64,000 bases of DNA. Source: Acanthopleura granulata (taxonomy: Eukaryota; Mollusca; Polyplacophora; Chitonida; Chitonidae). A program made the translations under genes and the position numbers. Location of the stretch: the NCBI GenBank assembly GCA_016165875.1, contig JABBOT010000023.1:1-64000 (forward strand). The letters are read 5' to 3'. Positions 17,461 through 26,699 of this stretch are shown in pieces. How positions within the stretch are numbered: position 1 is the stretch's first letter; the number at the start of each line of letters is the position of its first letter. The notes under the pieces were generated by a model that was given only the letters and a program-made list of their open reading frames with translations, was not told where the DNA came from and searched no databases.

Positions 17461-17885
17461 ACAGATTCCACCAAAAGAACTTTCACATCTTAGCACAATA
17501 TATATGGTTCATGTTTTGTCTCGTTTAATGCTTGTGATTTGTCCGTTCTTTTTTTTATGTAAAACCAAAAATCAGCCCTCCCAACATTCAACGACCCTTA
17601 ACCAATTTGCTAGCGATTTTACATACATGTACAAACAGCAAATTATATCTGCCCCCATCCCCATATAACGCCCGTATTTACATCCTTACTGAAAAACAAT
17701 TCAATATATTACGAATGTCTATATATTCTTTTTCTAATTATTTAAATTTATATCTCAACTAAAAGATGATATTTCACAATGTATTGTATACTATATTTTC
17801 CATACACACAACCCATTGATAAAACCCTATCCCTCTATACGCAGGCATAATCCGCCTCACGGAATGACCCAGATCACGTGACACC
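17445..17885. repeat. Right terminal inverted repeat of element A
   Basis: Its complement aligns with 1690-2132. Matching blocks include GTTGAATGTTGGGAGGGCTG, GGTTTTACATAAA, CGGACAAATCACA, CGTTATATGGGGATG and GATATAAATTTAAATAATTA. The repeat begins inside with the stem-loop and ends near 17880. Sequence beyond that may still belong to the element if the left end is truncated. Confidence 0.75.
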
Positions 17886-17888
17886 GCC

Positions 17889-17961
17889 TGATACCTTATC
17901 AAAACATATTACGTAACAACCGAACTCTACCTTATCAAAACATATTACGTAACAACCGATG
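17889..17961. repeat. Direct repeat of about 32 bp, two copies
   Basis: TACCTTATCAAAACATATTA followed by CGTAACAACCGA occurs twice in tandem, with 7 bp between copies. Confidence 0.9.
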
Positions 17962-18005
17962 ACGCAATAACTGCCACATATTATGCGACAACTGGGTCAC
18001 AAGAT

Positions 18006-18035
18006 ATGACGTCATATGACGTCATATGACGTCAT
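18006..18035. promoter_or_regulatory. Three tandem CRE palindromes
   Basis: TGACGTCA occurs at 18007, 18017 and 18027 with an exact 10-bp period (unit ATGACGTCAT). This is a consensus CREB/ATF site on one helical face. It lies just outside the recognisable right TIR. Confidence 0.7.
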
Positions 18036-18039
18036 CGGT

Positions 18040-18940
18040 ACCTCCCAGGTTAAAAGATACGAATGAGACCTGTAAGTCACATAGTATACTACTCCTGCAT
18101 GAATAAATGTCATTTCTGTTTGTAAGATTCAAAACACACAACTACAGTTGTATATGTGAAACATCACTCATTCGTTTATTTATCTGTCTGTTATCACATA
18201 TAACATGTGAAATGAAATAATTATTCAGTAAAACAAAGTTCATTGAAATTGCATGTTCACATTTGAATTAATATCAACACATTCCGTGTTCTTCCAATAT
18301 AATCAAAAAGAATTTACAAACAAACATGCTGTAAATTTACTGCCACTGTCAGCGTATCATCATACTTCGTGTTGACAGCAACACAATGAAAGTGACAATA
18401 TCAGCCAGGTTACATGTAGATGGTTTATTTGCCATCGGCTCTTTCGCATCATACCGTGACAAGGCTGGAAATGGACAGAGTTGAAATAACAACCCTAAAA
18501 GAAAACAAAAGTAAATCCAAGTAAAAATACAAAATGTGTGCCACCATGTTAATACAAAGACCATTCATGACTATACTAACAATGTAACAAATACCGTTCG
18601 TTAGTTACATTTTCCTGCAGTATGAATCAGAGCATTATTATTTCAATCCTTCTCTGTGCTTAAGGGTAAGGAAAGCATAGATCACTTGTTAGGAATAAAT
18701 CATCTTTCGGTATGTCAGTCGTGGGCACTGCAAATCACAGGCAAAGAAGGATAAGTCTCCGGTTGTTTTATTGTGAGGACGCCAGATTTCTTCTAGGAAT
18801 CAACCAGTGTATGTCATCGTGGGCATTGTAAATCAACAGGAAGGACTTGCATAGTCTCTGATCACTTTGTCCTGGTCACTGTAGATCACTGATATGTTAG
18901 CGATGGGTATTTCATCCTTTGGCCCTATAAAAAATTTCCG
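18040..18940. other. Spacer without a confident gene
   Basis: AT-rich sequence. A minus-strand open frame at 18349-18494 is preceded by a good acceptor (TTTTCTTTTAG) and could be a terminal exon, but nothing else supports it. Confidence 0.3.
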
Positions 18941-18944
18941 AAAG

Positions 18945-19410
18945 CCTAACTACGACAAAACCATTAACAGAACGCCCTGAGTTACCTAACCTACTCCACA
19001 CGCTAACATTCCCACAACCATACCCTGACCTAAAACCTAACATACTGACAAGCCTAACTCCCTGACTCACCTAACACCTGACCTACCTAACAAATGACCT
19101 ACCTAACACCTGAACATAACACCCTAACTTACCTAACACCTGACCTACCTAACAAATGACCCACCTAACCTACTTATCGCCTAACCTACCTAACACATGA
19201 CCTACATAACAAAAAGCCTAACACCTAACCTATGTAACACCTAACCTGCCTAACACCCGACCTACCTAGCAAAAAACCTACCTTAAACCTGACTTACCTA
19301 ACGTCCCAACCTAAATAATATCTGGCCTAACTAAAAACCGGACACACCTAACAAAAGGTCTACCTAACACCTAATCTACGTAACAACTGACCTACCTAAC
19401 ACCTGCCCAG
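18945..19410. repeat. Degenerate CCTAAC/CCTGACC minisatellite
   Basis: Repeats of CCTACCTAACACCTGA-like units, about 14-22 bp, run for some 460 bp with many substitutions. The reverse strand reads TTAGG or TTAGGTAGG, which recalls telomere-type repeats without a fixed unit. Confidence 0.7.
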
Positions 19411-19952
19411 CCTGATATATGATATCGTTTATGTTGTTCTTACCGACTGGTGTTTGTCGCCACCCATGTTGCGTACCAGTATGGTACTAGTAGGATACGT
19501 TAACTACAGGTATCCGTCCTATCTTTCAACCTGGAGGGTATAGGGGTATTCGGAGTATGAGTACGATGTGACGTTCGTTCGGTTATGGAGCAGGTATGAC
19601 GTCATGTTTTTTTCGATTAGTGGTGGTGGTGACCTGGTGCGGCGTCATGGTTGTTCTGCTGTTGGGTTGTGACGTTATAACATCTTTCGAAGGTGCAGGT
19701 GTTGAACGAACGTTGGGCGTGACGTTCTTCGGTTCTTGTTCGATTCTTTGGTGTGTTCTAGTATTGCTGTTGGGCTTCTCAACCTCACGAACACTGCTCT
19801 GAACGCGGTGCGTGATAATGTTCGAGAATAGTGTTGAGAAAGTAAATAAGTGTCCGTGTATGTGTAGAGCGTCATTCAAACACACGCTGGGGCGAGTAGA
19901 CGTTAGACTTGTGCTACATACATAGACTTAAAGTTATAGCTAGAGATAGAGC

Positions 19953-20156
19953 TTGAGTATGGTATTTATATGTGATTTGTGTTGGAGTGTGCCAGGGCAG
20001 CGTTACACCCTAAACCTCCATAGACATGAGGTTCACCAGTCTGGAAAACTTTCGTACACTTGTAAAGACTGTGATAAGCAGTTCAAGCGGGCATCAAACA
20101 TGAAACACCATCGTCGGGTGCAGCATGGAGAACCTGATATGGACCAGGGAAGAGCT
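19953..20156 (+). CDS. Exon with two C2H2 zinc fingers
   Basis: The ATG at 19953 opens a 68-codon exon ending at a strong donor, GCT|GTAAGT (20156/20157), in phase 0. Two C2H2 fingers are visible: FICDLCWSVPGQRY...HRHEVH and YTCKDCDKQFKRAS...HHRRVQH. The second has the conventional spacing; the first has a slightly unusual linker. It would bind DNA or RNA. No downstream exon could be assigned. It may belong to the left side of element B1, or be a host or element-captured zinc-finger gene. Confidence 0.5.
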
Positions 20157-20329
20157 GTAAGTTTTTGTTTATATTTTTGTTATTATATAGCATAGCGTCT
20201 AGGTTGTGTAGTATTATTTACATGTAAAGATATATTATATATGATAAGTCAATAGAGAGGGTTTTTTTTGTATGGAGTGTTATACATTACATTATAAGTA
20301 AAAGGGGCTTCATTCATGGCGACGTCATT

Positions 20330-20960
20330 TACTGTCAGGCTATATGTATACACAAAAATGGGCAACTACAGAAAAAATAAACAAAAATACACATATCAGG
20401 AGACGGGGATTATTTTCAGATTAAAGTTTTTCATTTTGATTTAACCATATGGTTGGAAGGGGATGAGGATTGTGCTCGATTGAAAGGTTTTTTAGAATAG
20501 ACGGAGTGAATGAGAGGGCTGATCTTAGTATTGTTCTATGACGTCATGATAAATGAACACTCACAGAAATAAATACAAAAATAACAAGGTATACATATAG
20601 ACATATATCCATCGGTGTAGATTTCATAGTACAGATGTTGATGTGTCTCTGTTAGCTGACTTGGTCCATAGCACAATATAAGGTTTTCGCTCCTATTTAC
20701 AGTTACAGTTCACAATGCGGATGGGTCGGGAAAGCCCTTTAGGGTGTGAGACACAGGGATGAAGTTATCCGCTTGGTATATGTGGTTGGATTCCTAGAAT
20801 GTTGACATGATCCATCGCACAATAGGAGACTGCACCCCATGTTCACAGGTTATAATACACAATGTGAACAAAGGACAGCCCCTTGTGTGCAATAGGCTAG
20901 GTGACAAATGGATAATCACAGAAAAAAAATAAATAAAATAACAAGATATCCATAGAGGCA
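20330..20960. repeat. Degenerate direct repeats at the left side of element B1
   Basis: The theme CACAGAAATAAATA-AAAATAACAAG-TAT occurs near 20365, 20560 and 20915. GTTCACAATGCGG/ATACACAATGTG with nearby CATCGCACAATA/CATAGCACAATA occurs near 20665-20720 and 20810-20870. No gene is seen. Confidence 0.5.
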
Positions 20961-21047
20961 TTTTTTTGCTCAGGTTTGAAAGCTCTTCCGACCGGGTGGG
21001 GTGTTGGAAAAAGAATCTGCTGAGTGGGGTCTTGGTGGCTGGGTCTT

Positions 21048-21254
21048 TTAGCCCGGGTGCCCATGTGTACAGGTGACTTTTCGTTGTTTGGGGACGCGGT
21101 GGTGTACTTTAGCTCTCGCCAGCCCGGCGTATATTTCCACAAAGTTTTCGTGTGGTAATTCCTTGTCTTTCCAGAAGTTGTATTCGGCTTTCGCCTCTAT
21201 CACTTTAGTACAGGCGTCGCGCATTAAGTGGAGAAACTCCTCTCTTTCCGACAT
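21048..21254 (-). CDS. B1 hypothetical small protein
   Basis: A 68-residue frame starting MSEREEFLHLMRDACTKVIE, helical and charged. The stop lies within GC-rich sequence. Its start overlaps the end of the upstream edge gene by 50 bp. No counterpart was located in B2. Function unknown. Confidence 0.3.
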   Translation of the reverse strand: MSEREEFLHLMRDACTKVIEAKAEYNFWKDKELPHENFVEIYAGLARAKVHHRVPKQRKVTCTHGHPG

Positions 21255-21408
21255 GCTCTTTCTGCCACCCGATCTTCAAGCCAATAAGGATGTGGGAGGG
21301 CTTGTATGGATTATGGCCCAATGTAATCTCTAGAACAACTATGGTACCCGGGGGAACCTCGCCAACGGGAAATAGTGTGTTGATGTCGAGGTAAGATCCA
21401 GACCTCAT
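21205..21408 (-). pseudogene. B1 copy of the conserved 'KEHVGK' gene
   Basis: The segment GSYLDINTLFP, then VVLEITLGHNP and LKIGWQKEHVGK, matches the B2 product at 59317-59655 (SYLDINT, IILDIVLGPNP, LRIKWPKEHVGK). The predicted structure is beta-rich. No known family is recognised. Here the frame is truncated after KEHVGK. It lies downstream of the two-domain gene in both elements. Confidence 0.5.
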
Positions 21409-21474
21409 CCATATGGCAGTATCCTCACATGAATTTCATCTCCAATGGCCGTCTACAAGAGGTAAGCTGTACCA

Positions 21475-21700
21475 CCATTAAAACCTCTTGTTGTGTGCAC
21501 CAGGACCGCGTTCACAGCCAGATCAATGTCTCATTTGGGATCATCCGGTTTAACGAGACCCCATACCTTATTCTCAGGATCATCAGAAAAAACCAGGGTG
21601 AGTATTTAGAGCGCATTCAGGGCTTCGATATCCACATCGGCGAGCTCATTCAACTTCGGTGGTTGACCGGATTTTCATAACGGCAGCTTTTTCTGTGCAT
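21475..21700 (-). pseudogene. B1 copy of the 'PPKLNELADV' gene
   Basis: On the minus strand the frame reads PPKLNELADVDIEALNAL, then later KPDDPK and DIDLAVNAVL. These correspond to PPKLHELADVNIEALNP, QSDDPKWDIDLAV in the B2 gene at 58836-59279. A stop replaces Trp after DDPK and another follows NAL. No family is recognised. Confidence 0.5.
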
Positions 21701-21819
21701 AAGCACTTCCACAAGGTTGGAAGGCGAAAGTCCGTCCATCCACCCCTTGCCGTTCGAAACACTCGAGATCTGCCAGATGAGATAAGGCTAGGCTAGTGCA
21801 ACTAGGGCCAGTGGGTCCA

Positions 21820-22534
21820 TTACGTCGGCGAATGTGCGAAGTTTACGCTTAAGTATGCTGTATCTACAGGTTGGCCGGAAATGTTTAATAGCTTTATAGT
21901 AAGCCCCGGCACAAGGCCAGCCGACAGTCTTTTGTACTGTGGATTGGCAAATGCCGCCGTCCTTCCCGAGTTTATGCATTCGTGATATACCCCGACTGCC
22001 CTCAGAAGAGTAGAACCACTCGGATTACTGGTAGACATTACGGCGATGTTTTCGGGCTCGTTCACCTCATCTAGGTGGACAAATATTTCTTTGTGAGGCG
22101 TCATTTTAGCTAGTCTGTCCTCTTCACTAATTCCAGCCATAGGTTTTTTTGCGTTTGAGAATCCCAGGATATCAGCTAGACCTAACAGACTGATAATATC
22201 ATCCTTTTTGAGTCCCAGCCGAACACGGTCAGTAGCTTCATTCAGTTGCTGTTTAGCAACCAAAGGTCGGAACACTTCTTTGTTGAGGATCAGGACGGTG
22301 TAATAGCCGCTTGGCACGTCTATCGACTTATCGTTCAAGCTGAAACGTACCTCGGACCCATATATTCGCGTGTGGGTACAAGATCATGTCGAGTTGGGCG
22401 ACCTGGTACTGGTCTTTTAGATTGTCCAGACTTGTTGGGAGGACGACACTACTTCCCTGTTGAACATCAACACTGTGTGACAAATATATTCTTCTTCTTT
22501 CGGAAGAGATGTTTAATAAGGCGTTTTTGTTCAA
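21820..22534 (-). pseudogene. B1 penton-like (minor capsid) gene remnant
   Basis: Two overlapping frames, 22534-22328 and 22338-21820, together resemble a penton-type protein. An opening strand segment (LPTSLDNLKDQYQVAQLDM, then LYPHANI) is followed by a VPSGYYTVLIL strand-turn that parallels LPKGYYPTPEA in element A. The C-terminus reads LTIKLLNISGQPVDTAYLSV. A frameshift near 22335 separates the halves. The B2 counterpart is at 58195-58800. The assignment to the penton family rests on this motif layout and is an inference. Confidence 0.5.
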
Positions 22535-22555
22535 TAGGAATGTAACCCATTACCA

Positions 22556-22930
22556 TGTCGAGTAAAGAGATTGAGGAGGCGAGTAAAATCGTGGTGATAG
22601 ATCCCAGCCTGAACAACTCGCGAATTGCTTTCGACGTGCCTTTCCCAAAAGGTGCTTGAATCCTACACCTTACCGAAAATCAACAACGACACATTAGTTG
22701 ATAAATGGCACACGCTACCGATGGCCTGGTGGCAGAACCAAAGGAAAATGACCTCATAGTCGACACACAACTAAGCAACTCTGTATTCCACTTCCACGTG
22801 TACTATCAAGTGGGCTGTGTTCTGGGAGAGATTTAGGCACCACTCCCACAAGACGATGCATGGAGTCCGACCGACAACCCCTACGACTGGAGGGCATGCG
22901 AGGGAGGCCACGTAGGCGTTGAGCAATACG
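22556..22930 (+). pseudogene. B1 copy of the 'LDPSL/HFHVYYQV' gene
   Basis: Starts MSSKEIEEASKIVVIDPSLN and, after a frameshift near 22650, continues LPKINNDTLVDKW and then SNSVFHFHVYYQV, APLPQDDAW and NPYDWRA. The same phrases occur on the opposite strand in B2 (58171-57647). It ends by running straight into the convergent acidic gene, so its 3' part is deleted. It is divergent from the penton-like gene. Function unknown. Confidence 0.5.
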
Positions 22931-23525
22931 GCGCTTGGAGAACCCCCGATGGGGGGCCTCATCCAGTTTCCGCTTTTGCCGAAAGATGTCTTTTCATTGA
23001 GGGCTGAGAGCTTAGTGAGGTTGTTGATATGTTCGCCTGGGATAGCCTGCAATACCTCATCAAGAACCAGCAGCTCACGGAGAGGTAGCTTACGGGCAGG
23101 CAGTAGGGAACGGGGGGGGGGGTCATTGATCGTGGCAAGGATCTCATTGACGGCGCTATGCGTGAGACTTGAGACCATAATTTGGACTCCATCTTCGGCC
23201 TTCTTCTCGACCGCGCCTAGGTCCTGAATCTCGACAACATCTGTCTCTCCCAACTTCCTATCAGCGGTCTAGATGGCTGCAACAGCCTGAGCCGGCAGCA
23301 TGTTCTTGGGATCGACCCCTGATCGGCCAGTTGAGGGGGTGAGATCGCTCTCCGCAATGGCGTTGTAGTAGCCATCTACTGCTGACTGAAGGAGCTCCTC
23401 ATGCAGCGATACATGAGTTCAGTGGCCCCGATGTCAATGCCAGCATCATCTATGGGAGCTGTTTCTTCATCATCTTCTATATCTTCATGGTCAAACGTTG
23501 GGTTATCGAAATCAAAGTCTCCCAT
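22930..23525 (-). pseudogene. B1 acidic gene divergent from the capsid-like gene
   Basis: Begins MGDFDFDNPTFDHEDIEDDE, strongly acidic, and continues through a frameshift near 23380 (AVDGYYNAIAESDLTPSTGR), an in-frame TAG and a poly-G run near 23115. The end reads LVLDEVLQAIPGEHINNL. B2 has a divergent acidic gene at 56837 with AVDDYYKAIEEQYGVTLTAGR. The acidic start may act as a scaffold or inhibitor; that is speculation. Confidence 0.45.
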
Positions 23526-23584
23526 GCTGGCTATTGAATATTGAGGCCCAGTGTTTGAACCTTGCCGACCAACGTTCAATAACC

Positions 23585-23935
23585 ATGACTTCAAACGTAT
23601 ACGGACGCAAACTCAATCCTTACCGCCACCCGAGTACCCTCTTTGGGTTCAAGTGTGTGCACCAGTCTGTCGTCATCAGAAGTAACCCCAGTACGACCGA
23701 CCAGAACCGACAGGTTCTTGTTCGGTTCCCAAAGCTCGGCCCGCATGACGTCATTGTCCCTGGGGCCGCGAAACTTGCTTGCACAATCTCCCTGACCTCG
23801 GTCGACGACGAGCGGACAGTAGTGCAGAACCTCGGCCGTGCAGTGGTAAAGAAGACCAGGATCACTAGCAGCGGCAATGAGGTGATGTCGATCGATGACA
23901 GTGATGTTTATCAGTCGGGACTCTTCTGGAGCTGA
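23585..23935 (+). pseudogene. B1 capsid-like gene, N-terminal fragment
   Basis: A 116-residue frame from the ATG at 23585, with GPHDVIVPGAAKLACTISL, then NLGRAVVKKTRITSSGNEV and SIDDSDVY. The B2 gene at 55476-56775 (-) has GAHDIIVPGTTRLAFTISL, NLSRAVVKTTVIR and INDSDIF. The full-length B2 copy reads on into further beta-rich segments, so this is the first part of a capsid-type gene cut off at 23935. The double-jelly-roll assignment is an inference from context and strand pattern. Confidence 0.55.
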
Positions 23936-24029
23936 AGAAGTGGGTTGCGCTCTCTCGTCAGTGCGTGGCATTGGCACGCCTCAAGAACCAGCCAGCTTCC
24001 CCCCAAGCTTTCCAGCGCTTGACGACCTG

Positions 24030-24228
24030 TCAAAATCTAAGTCGTTCACGCCGTCGAGCAGGCCCAAAACAGGCGAACTCGTTGGCAAATTTTTCGGCGG
24101 CCCGTTTCCGGGCGTCGTCGGCCCTTAGCTTGGCCATGACCGCGGTATAGCGTTCGAGGGTCCCTCGGAGGTCCTGTATGACCGTCAGCGACCTTGAGTA
24201 TTTAGACCGGATCCATGTGGTGGTCTAA
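24030..24228 (-). CDS. B1 coiled-coil-like fragment
   Basis: An open frame with LTVIQDLRGTLERYTAV, then KLRADDARKRAAEKFANEF; Ala/Lys/Glu/Arg-rich and GC-rich compared with its flanks. No Met start was identified; an in-frame TAG lies just upstream. It might be the 3' part of a helical protein. Low certainty. Confidence 0.3.
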
Positions 24229-24354
24229 AACTCATCTTGAAGTGCTCGTGCTTTCTGCGCGTGTGCCATACGGAGATGGGTATAACCATTTTACATTTTC
24301 TTACAATAGGTTTTTTATCCACTATTTGGATACCTATATCTTTTTACCCTTTCT

Positions 24355-24600
24355 CTAATTGGAAAGTTCGATGGCCTCCAGACGCTCTATTTCTTTTTTC
24401 TCCGCCTTCTTGTCACGCTTCCACACTCTTCGATGTCCACACGCTATACAGAGTCTTCGCTTGTTAATGACACCTACCCCACACCCTTGACAGGGGTGGG
24501 AGGCATTACTACCCATTGTTATATTGGCATTGTGGGCCCAGCAGTACTCCTTCATGCAATTTCTCCCACACAGTTCCGTCTTCCCCAACAACAGTTTCAT
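24355..24600 (-). CDS. B1 small Cys/His-rich protein, probable zinc binder
   Basis: From the Met at 24600 the product is about 81 residues. It contains CGRNCMKEYCWAH and then CQGCGVGVINKRRLCIACG, enough Cys/His for one or two zinc ribbons, followed by a basic helix (KRDKKAEKKEIERLEAIEL). It lies at the end of B1 and its start touches the terminal array. It could bind nucleic acid. No counterpart was found at the left end of B2. Confidence 0.5.
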   Translation of the reverse strand: MKLLLGKTELCGRNCMKEYCWAHNANITMGSNASHPCQGCGVGVINKRRLCIACGHRRVWKRDKKAEKKEIERLEAIELSN

Positions 24601-25085
24601 TTCATTGTTACGGCTTGATATGGTCTCTCTGATGGGCATCTCTAAATGGGTTTGCGCCGGCGAAGGTGATGACTCTTTTTCTGAATGTGAACGCCCGTTT
24701 GTTAACATGGATATTTGGCAAGAAGTTGCGTACGCGAACACCATATGGCTTATGTGTAACAGAAATTAGCCGCACCATGGGCTGGGGACTGCCTTGAGTC
24801 GTGGAACAGCTCCCATTAGTTTGCATCACTCGCCGACGAGGGTTTTGGGCTCTTTTTCTGAATTCGGACGCTCGTTCACGTACATAAAGAATTGCCAAAA
24901 AGTGGGGCAGCTGAGGGCGCGTTTGGGACGCACCCCCTCCCCCGGCCGGCGAGGGTTGGGGGATCTCCAGGGGGGGGGGTCTTTTTGCTCTTTCGGAAGC
25001 TCGTTAGCCTACATGAATTTTTTGCCAAAAAGTTATGTAGCTGGACACCATATAGCTTGATGTATAGTGGAAATTAGAAGAGGGG
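24590..25085. repeat. Tandem array at the right end of B1, shared with B2
   Basis: About three degenerate units built from CTCTTTTTCTGAATGTGAACG, GGCAAAAAGTT, GCGAACACCATATGGCTT and GGGGACTGCC. The same modules occur in the same plus-strand orientation at 61210-61660. Because B1 and B2 genes are inverted relative to each other, this fits an inverted terminal array of one element family. Confidence 0.6.
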
Positions 25086-25089
25086 TTGG

Positions 25090-26425
25090 GGGCGGGGATA
25101 TCCCTGGGAGGTGGGGAAAAAAGTTCAATTCGCCCCCCCCCCCACCCTCTCTGCTGCTTAAATTGATAAGGACGACACTGATAAATTCCATCCCATTCAA
25201 GCAATATGCTCAGCCCAATGCCTTCTGAAATATATGGCCAATTATAATGCCACTTGATGCTGGAATATTTGTCATTTCCTGCAGAACTGATTTATTTACA
25301 GAAATATTAAAACTTTCAAACGTGGGTTACTATACTAAGTCATCCGCTGGTTAAGAAAGGTATATGGGGATTTCAACCCTGGATGTGATATTTTAACTCT
25401 GAGCCACAGGGTTGAAATGCCCATGTACCAATCTGTATCCTAGCGATTCCTGAAATGGGTAATTTTGTCCGAGCGGAACAGAACAGCTGTTTTCCTCTGG
25501 CTTACTACCCATCCCGCTGGTAGTTACCAACTGTCATATCCGGTGGCAACTGCTCCAAAAAAATGTTCATGCTAGATTTTCTTTTTCCCATGTTTTCGAG
25601 AATAAGGCAAAAGTTTAGGGTTAATTATTTGACAGTCGCACTACATAAATGGTAAAGAAAAATAATGCAGTTGTGCAAGTACAGTCATTTGATGACTTTC
25701 CTTGCTTTCCCAGCTTTTCCCCGCTAAAGTTGGTCACTCCTTATCTTTGGTGTACAAATTTCGAATATGTGTGTGCAGAGTCAATGGTCTTGGTAAAAAT
25801 AGGATACCAAGGCATATGAAATTGTGATGACCTCTCCACCTCCTTTGTTTATTGACTGGCCTCCAACATTATGATGTCAGAATTTTATCTGGGTGTCAAT
25901 GTAGGGTTCTTCTCAGATGGGACTACCAGATTTGGTAAATGTGTAATAGCGTGGACCCCGGCAACGCCGTTGGATAACAATTTTCCCTTTTGTTTTTGGC
26001 CGGTAACTTACACTTGCATGTAATTTTGGAACAGTTTATTTTCATTACAGGGGAGCTCCGCGGCAATGCGACATCACTTCAGATGGATAACACGGCAAAA
26101 TTTTGTCATCAAATCATTATGTAATTAGTGATGATCATATGCAATTCATCTTGCTGATAAGCTGCGGATGGTCGTGGGTTTCTCCCGAAATAAAGCTACG
26201 AATAGATGTGATGATGATAAATTTCAGTTTCACCCAACCACCACCGCACCCCCCTCACCGTTTTTTATACCCTAATTACCGTGACACATTCACTTGTGCA
26301 CGCATGGGTACAAACAGCGCGCCTGACTGACCAGATTTATTACGCACCCTTTTACGTGCACTCCCACCCAATCTCGGAACTGGGAAAAATACTATGCCAC
26401 GGACTAAACGGCTTGAATACCGACC
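25090..26425. other. Spacer without a recognised gene
   Basis: AT-rich, with a poly-C run near 25130. A short piece near 26160 (GCGGATGGTCGTGGGTTTCT) is a SINE fragment. No open frame is convincing. Confidence 0.4.
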
Positions 26426-26426
26426 A

Positions 26427-26690
26427 GGGGGCATCCGTGGCTTAGTCGGTTAGGGCGCTAAAGCAGCGCAATGACTCAGGAGCCTCCCACCTATGTGGTC
26501 GCTGAGAGTTCAAGTCTAACTCATGCTAGCTTCCTCTCCGGCCGTACCTGGGAAGGTCTGCCAGCAATCTGCGGCTGGTCGTGGGTTTCCCCCGGGCGCT
26601 GCCCAGTTTCCCCCACCATAATGTTGGCCGCCGTCGTATAAGTGAAATATTCTATAGTACGGCGTAAAACACCAACCAAATAAATAAATG
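26427..26690 (+). repeat. tRNA-headed SINE, copy 1
   Basis: Box A-like TGGCTTAGTCGG near 26439 and box B-like GAGTTCAAGTCTAA near 26506 form the head. The body has GGAAGGTCTGCCAGCAA and CATAATGTTGGCCGCC; the tail is CGGCGTAAAACACCAACC then AAATAAATAAATG. Further copies are at 34077, 28448 (-) and 49420 (-). Confidence 0.85.
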
Positions 26691-26699
26691 AATACCGAC

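Larger units (their letters stand above)
1690..17885. mobile_element. Polinton/Maverick DNA transposon-virus, element A, about 16 kb
   Basis: The interval carries the full hallmark set: protein-primed family B polymerase, retroviral-type integrase with chromodomain, adenain-like protease, FtsK/HerA-type ATPase, double-jelly-roll major capsid and penton-like minor capsid proteins. It is flanked by diverged inverted repeats of about 440 bp. Length and content match the known Polinton range of 15-20 kb. Transcription is organised as PolB to the right, then a long leftward block from 15346 to 7780, and outward-facing small genes at both ends. Most frames are open, but the minor capsid gene is broken, so the copy is probably recent yet defective. 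The exact outer edges and target-site duplication were not resolved; the left edge abuts the LINE tail. Confidence 0.93.
20890..25090. mobile_element. Decayed virus-like element B1 (inverted relative to B2)
   Basis: Six ORF remnants here (edge gene, two-domain gene, penton-like gene, LDPSL-type gene, acidic gene and capsid-like gene) have counterparts in the same relative order at 54100-61660 but on the opposite strands. All are broken by stops or frameshifts. The ATPase-like gene of B2 is absent here. A tandem array at 24590-25085 also occurs in B2. No polymerase or integrase is visible. The left limit is not defined. Confidence 0.65.

Noticed and set aside
18349..18494. Minus-strand terminal exon behind a good acceptor
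   Set aside because: A single acceptor without upstream exons, poly(A) signal or a recognisable product is too weak.
18945..19410. CRISPR-like array
   Set aside because: Units are short, degenerate and lack spacers; the window is eukaryotic.
23591..23977. 128-residue minus-strand ORF in B1
   Set aside because: Antisense to the capsid-like fragment, whose plus-strand reading matches B2.
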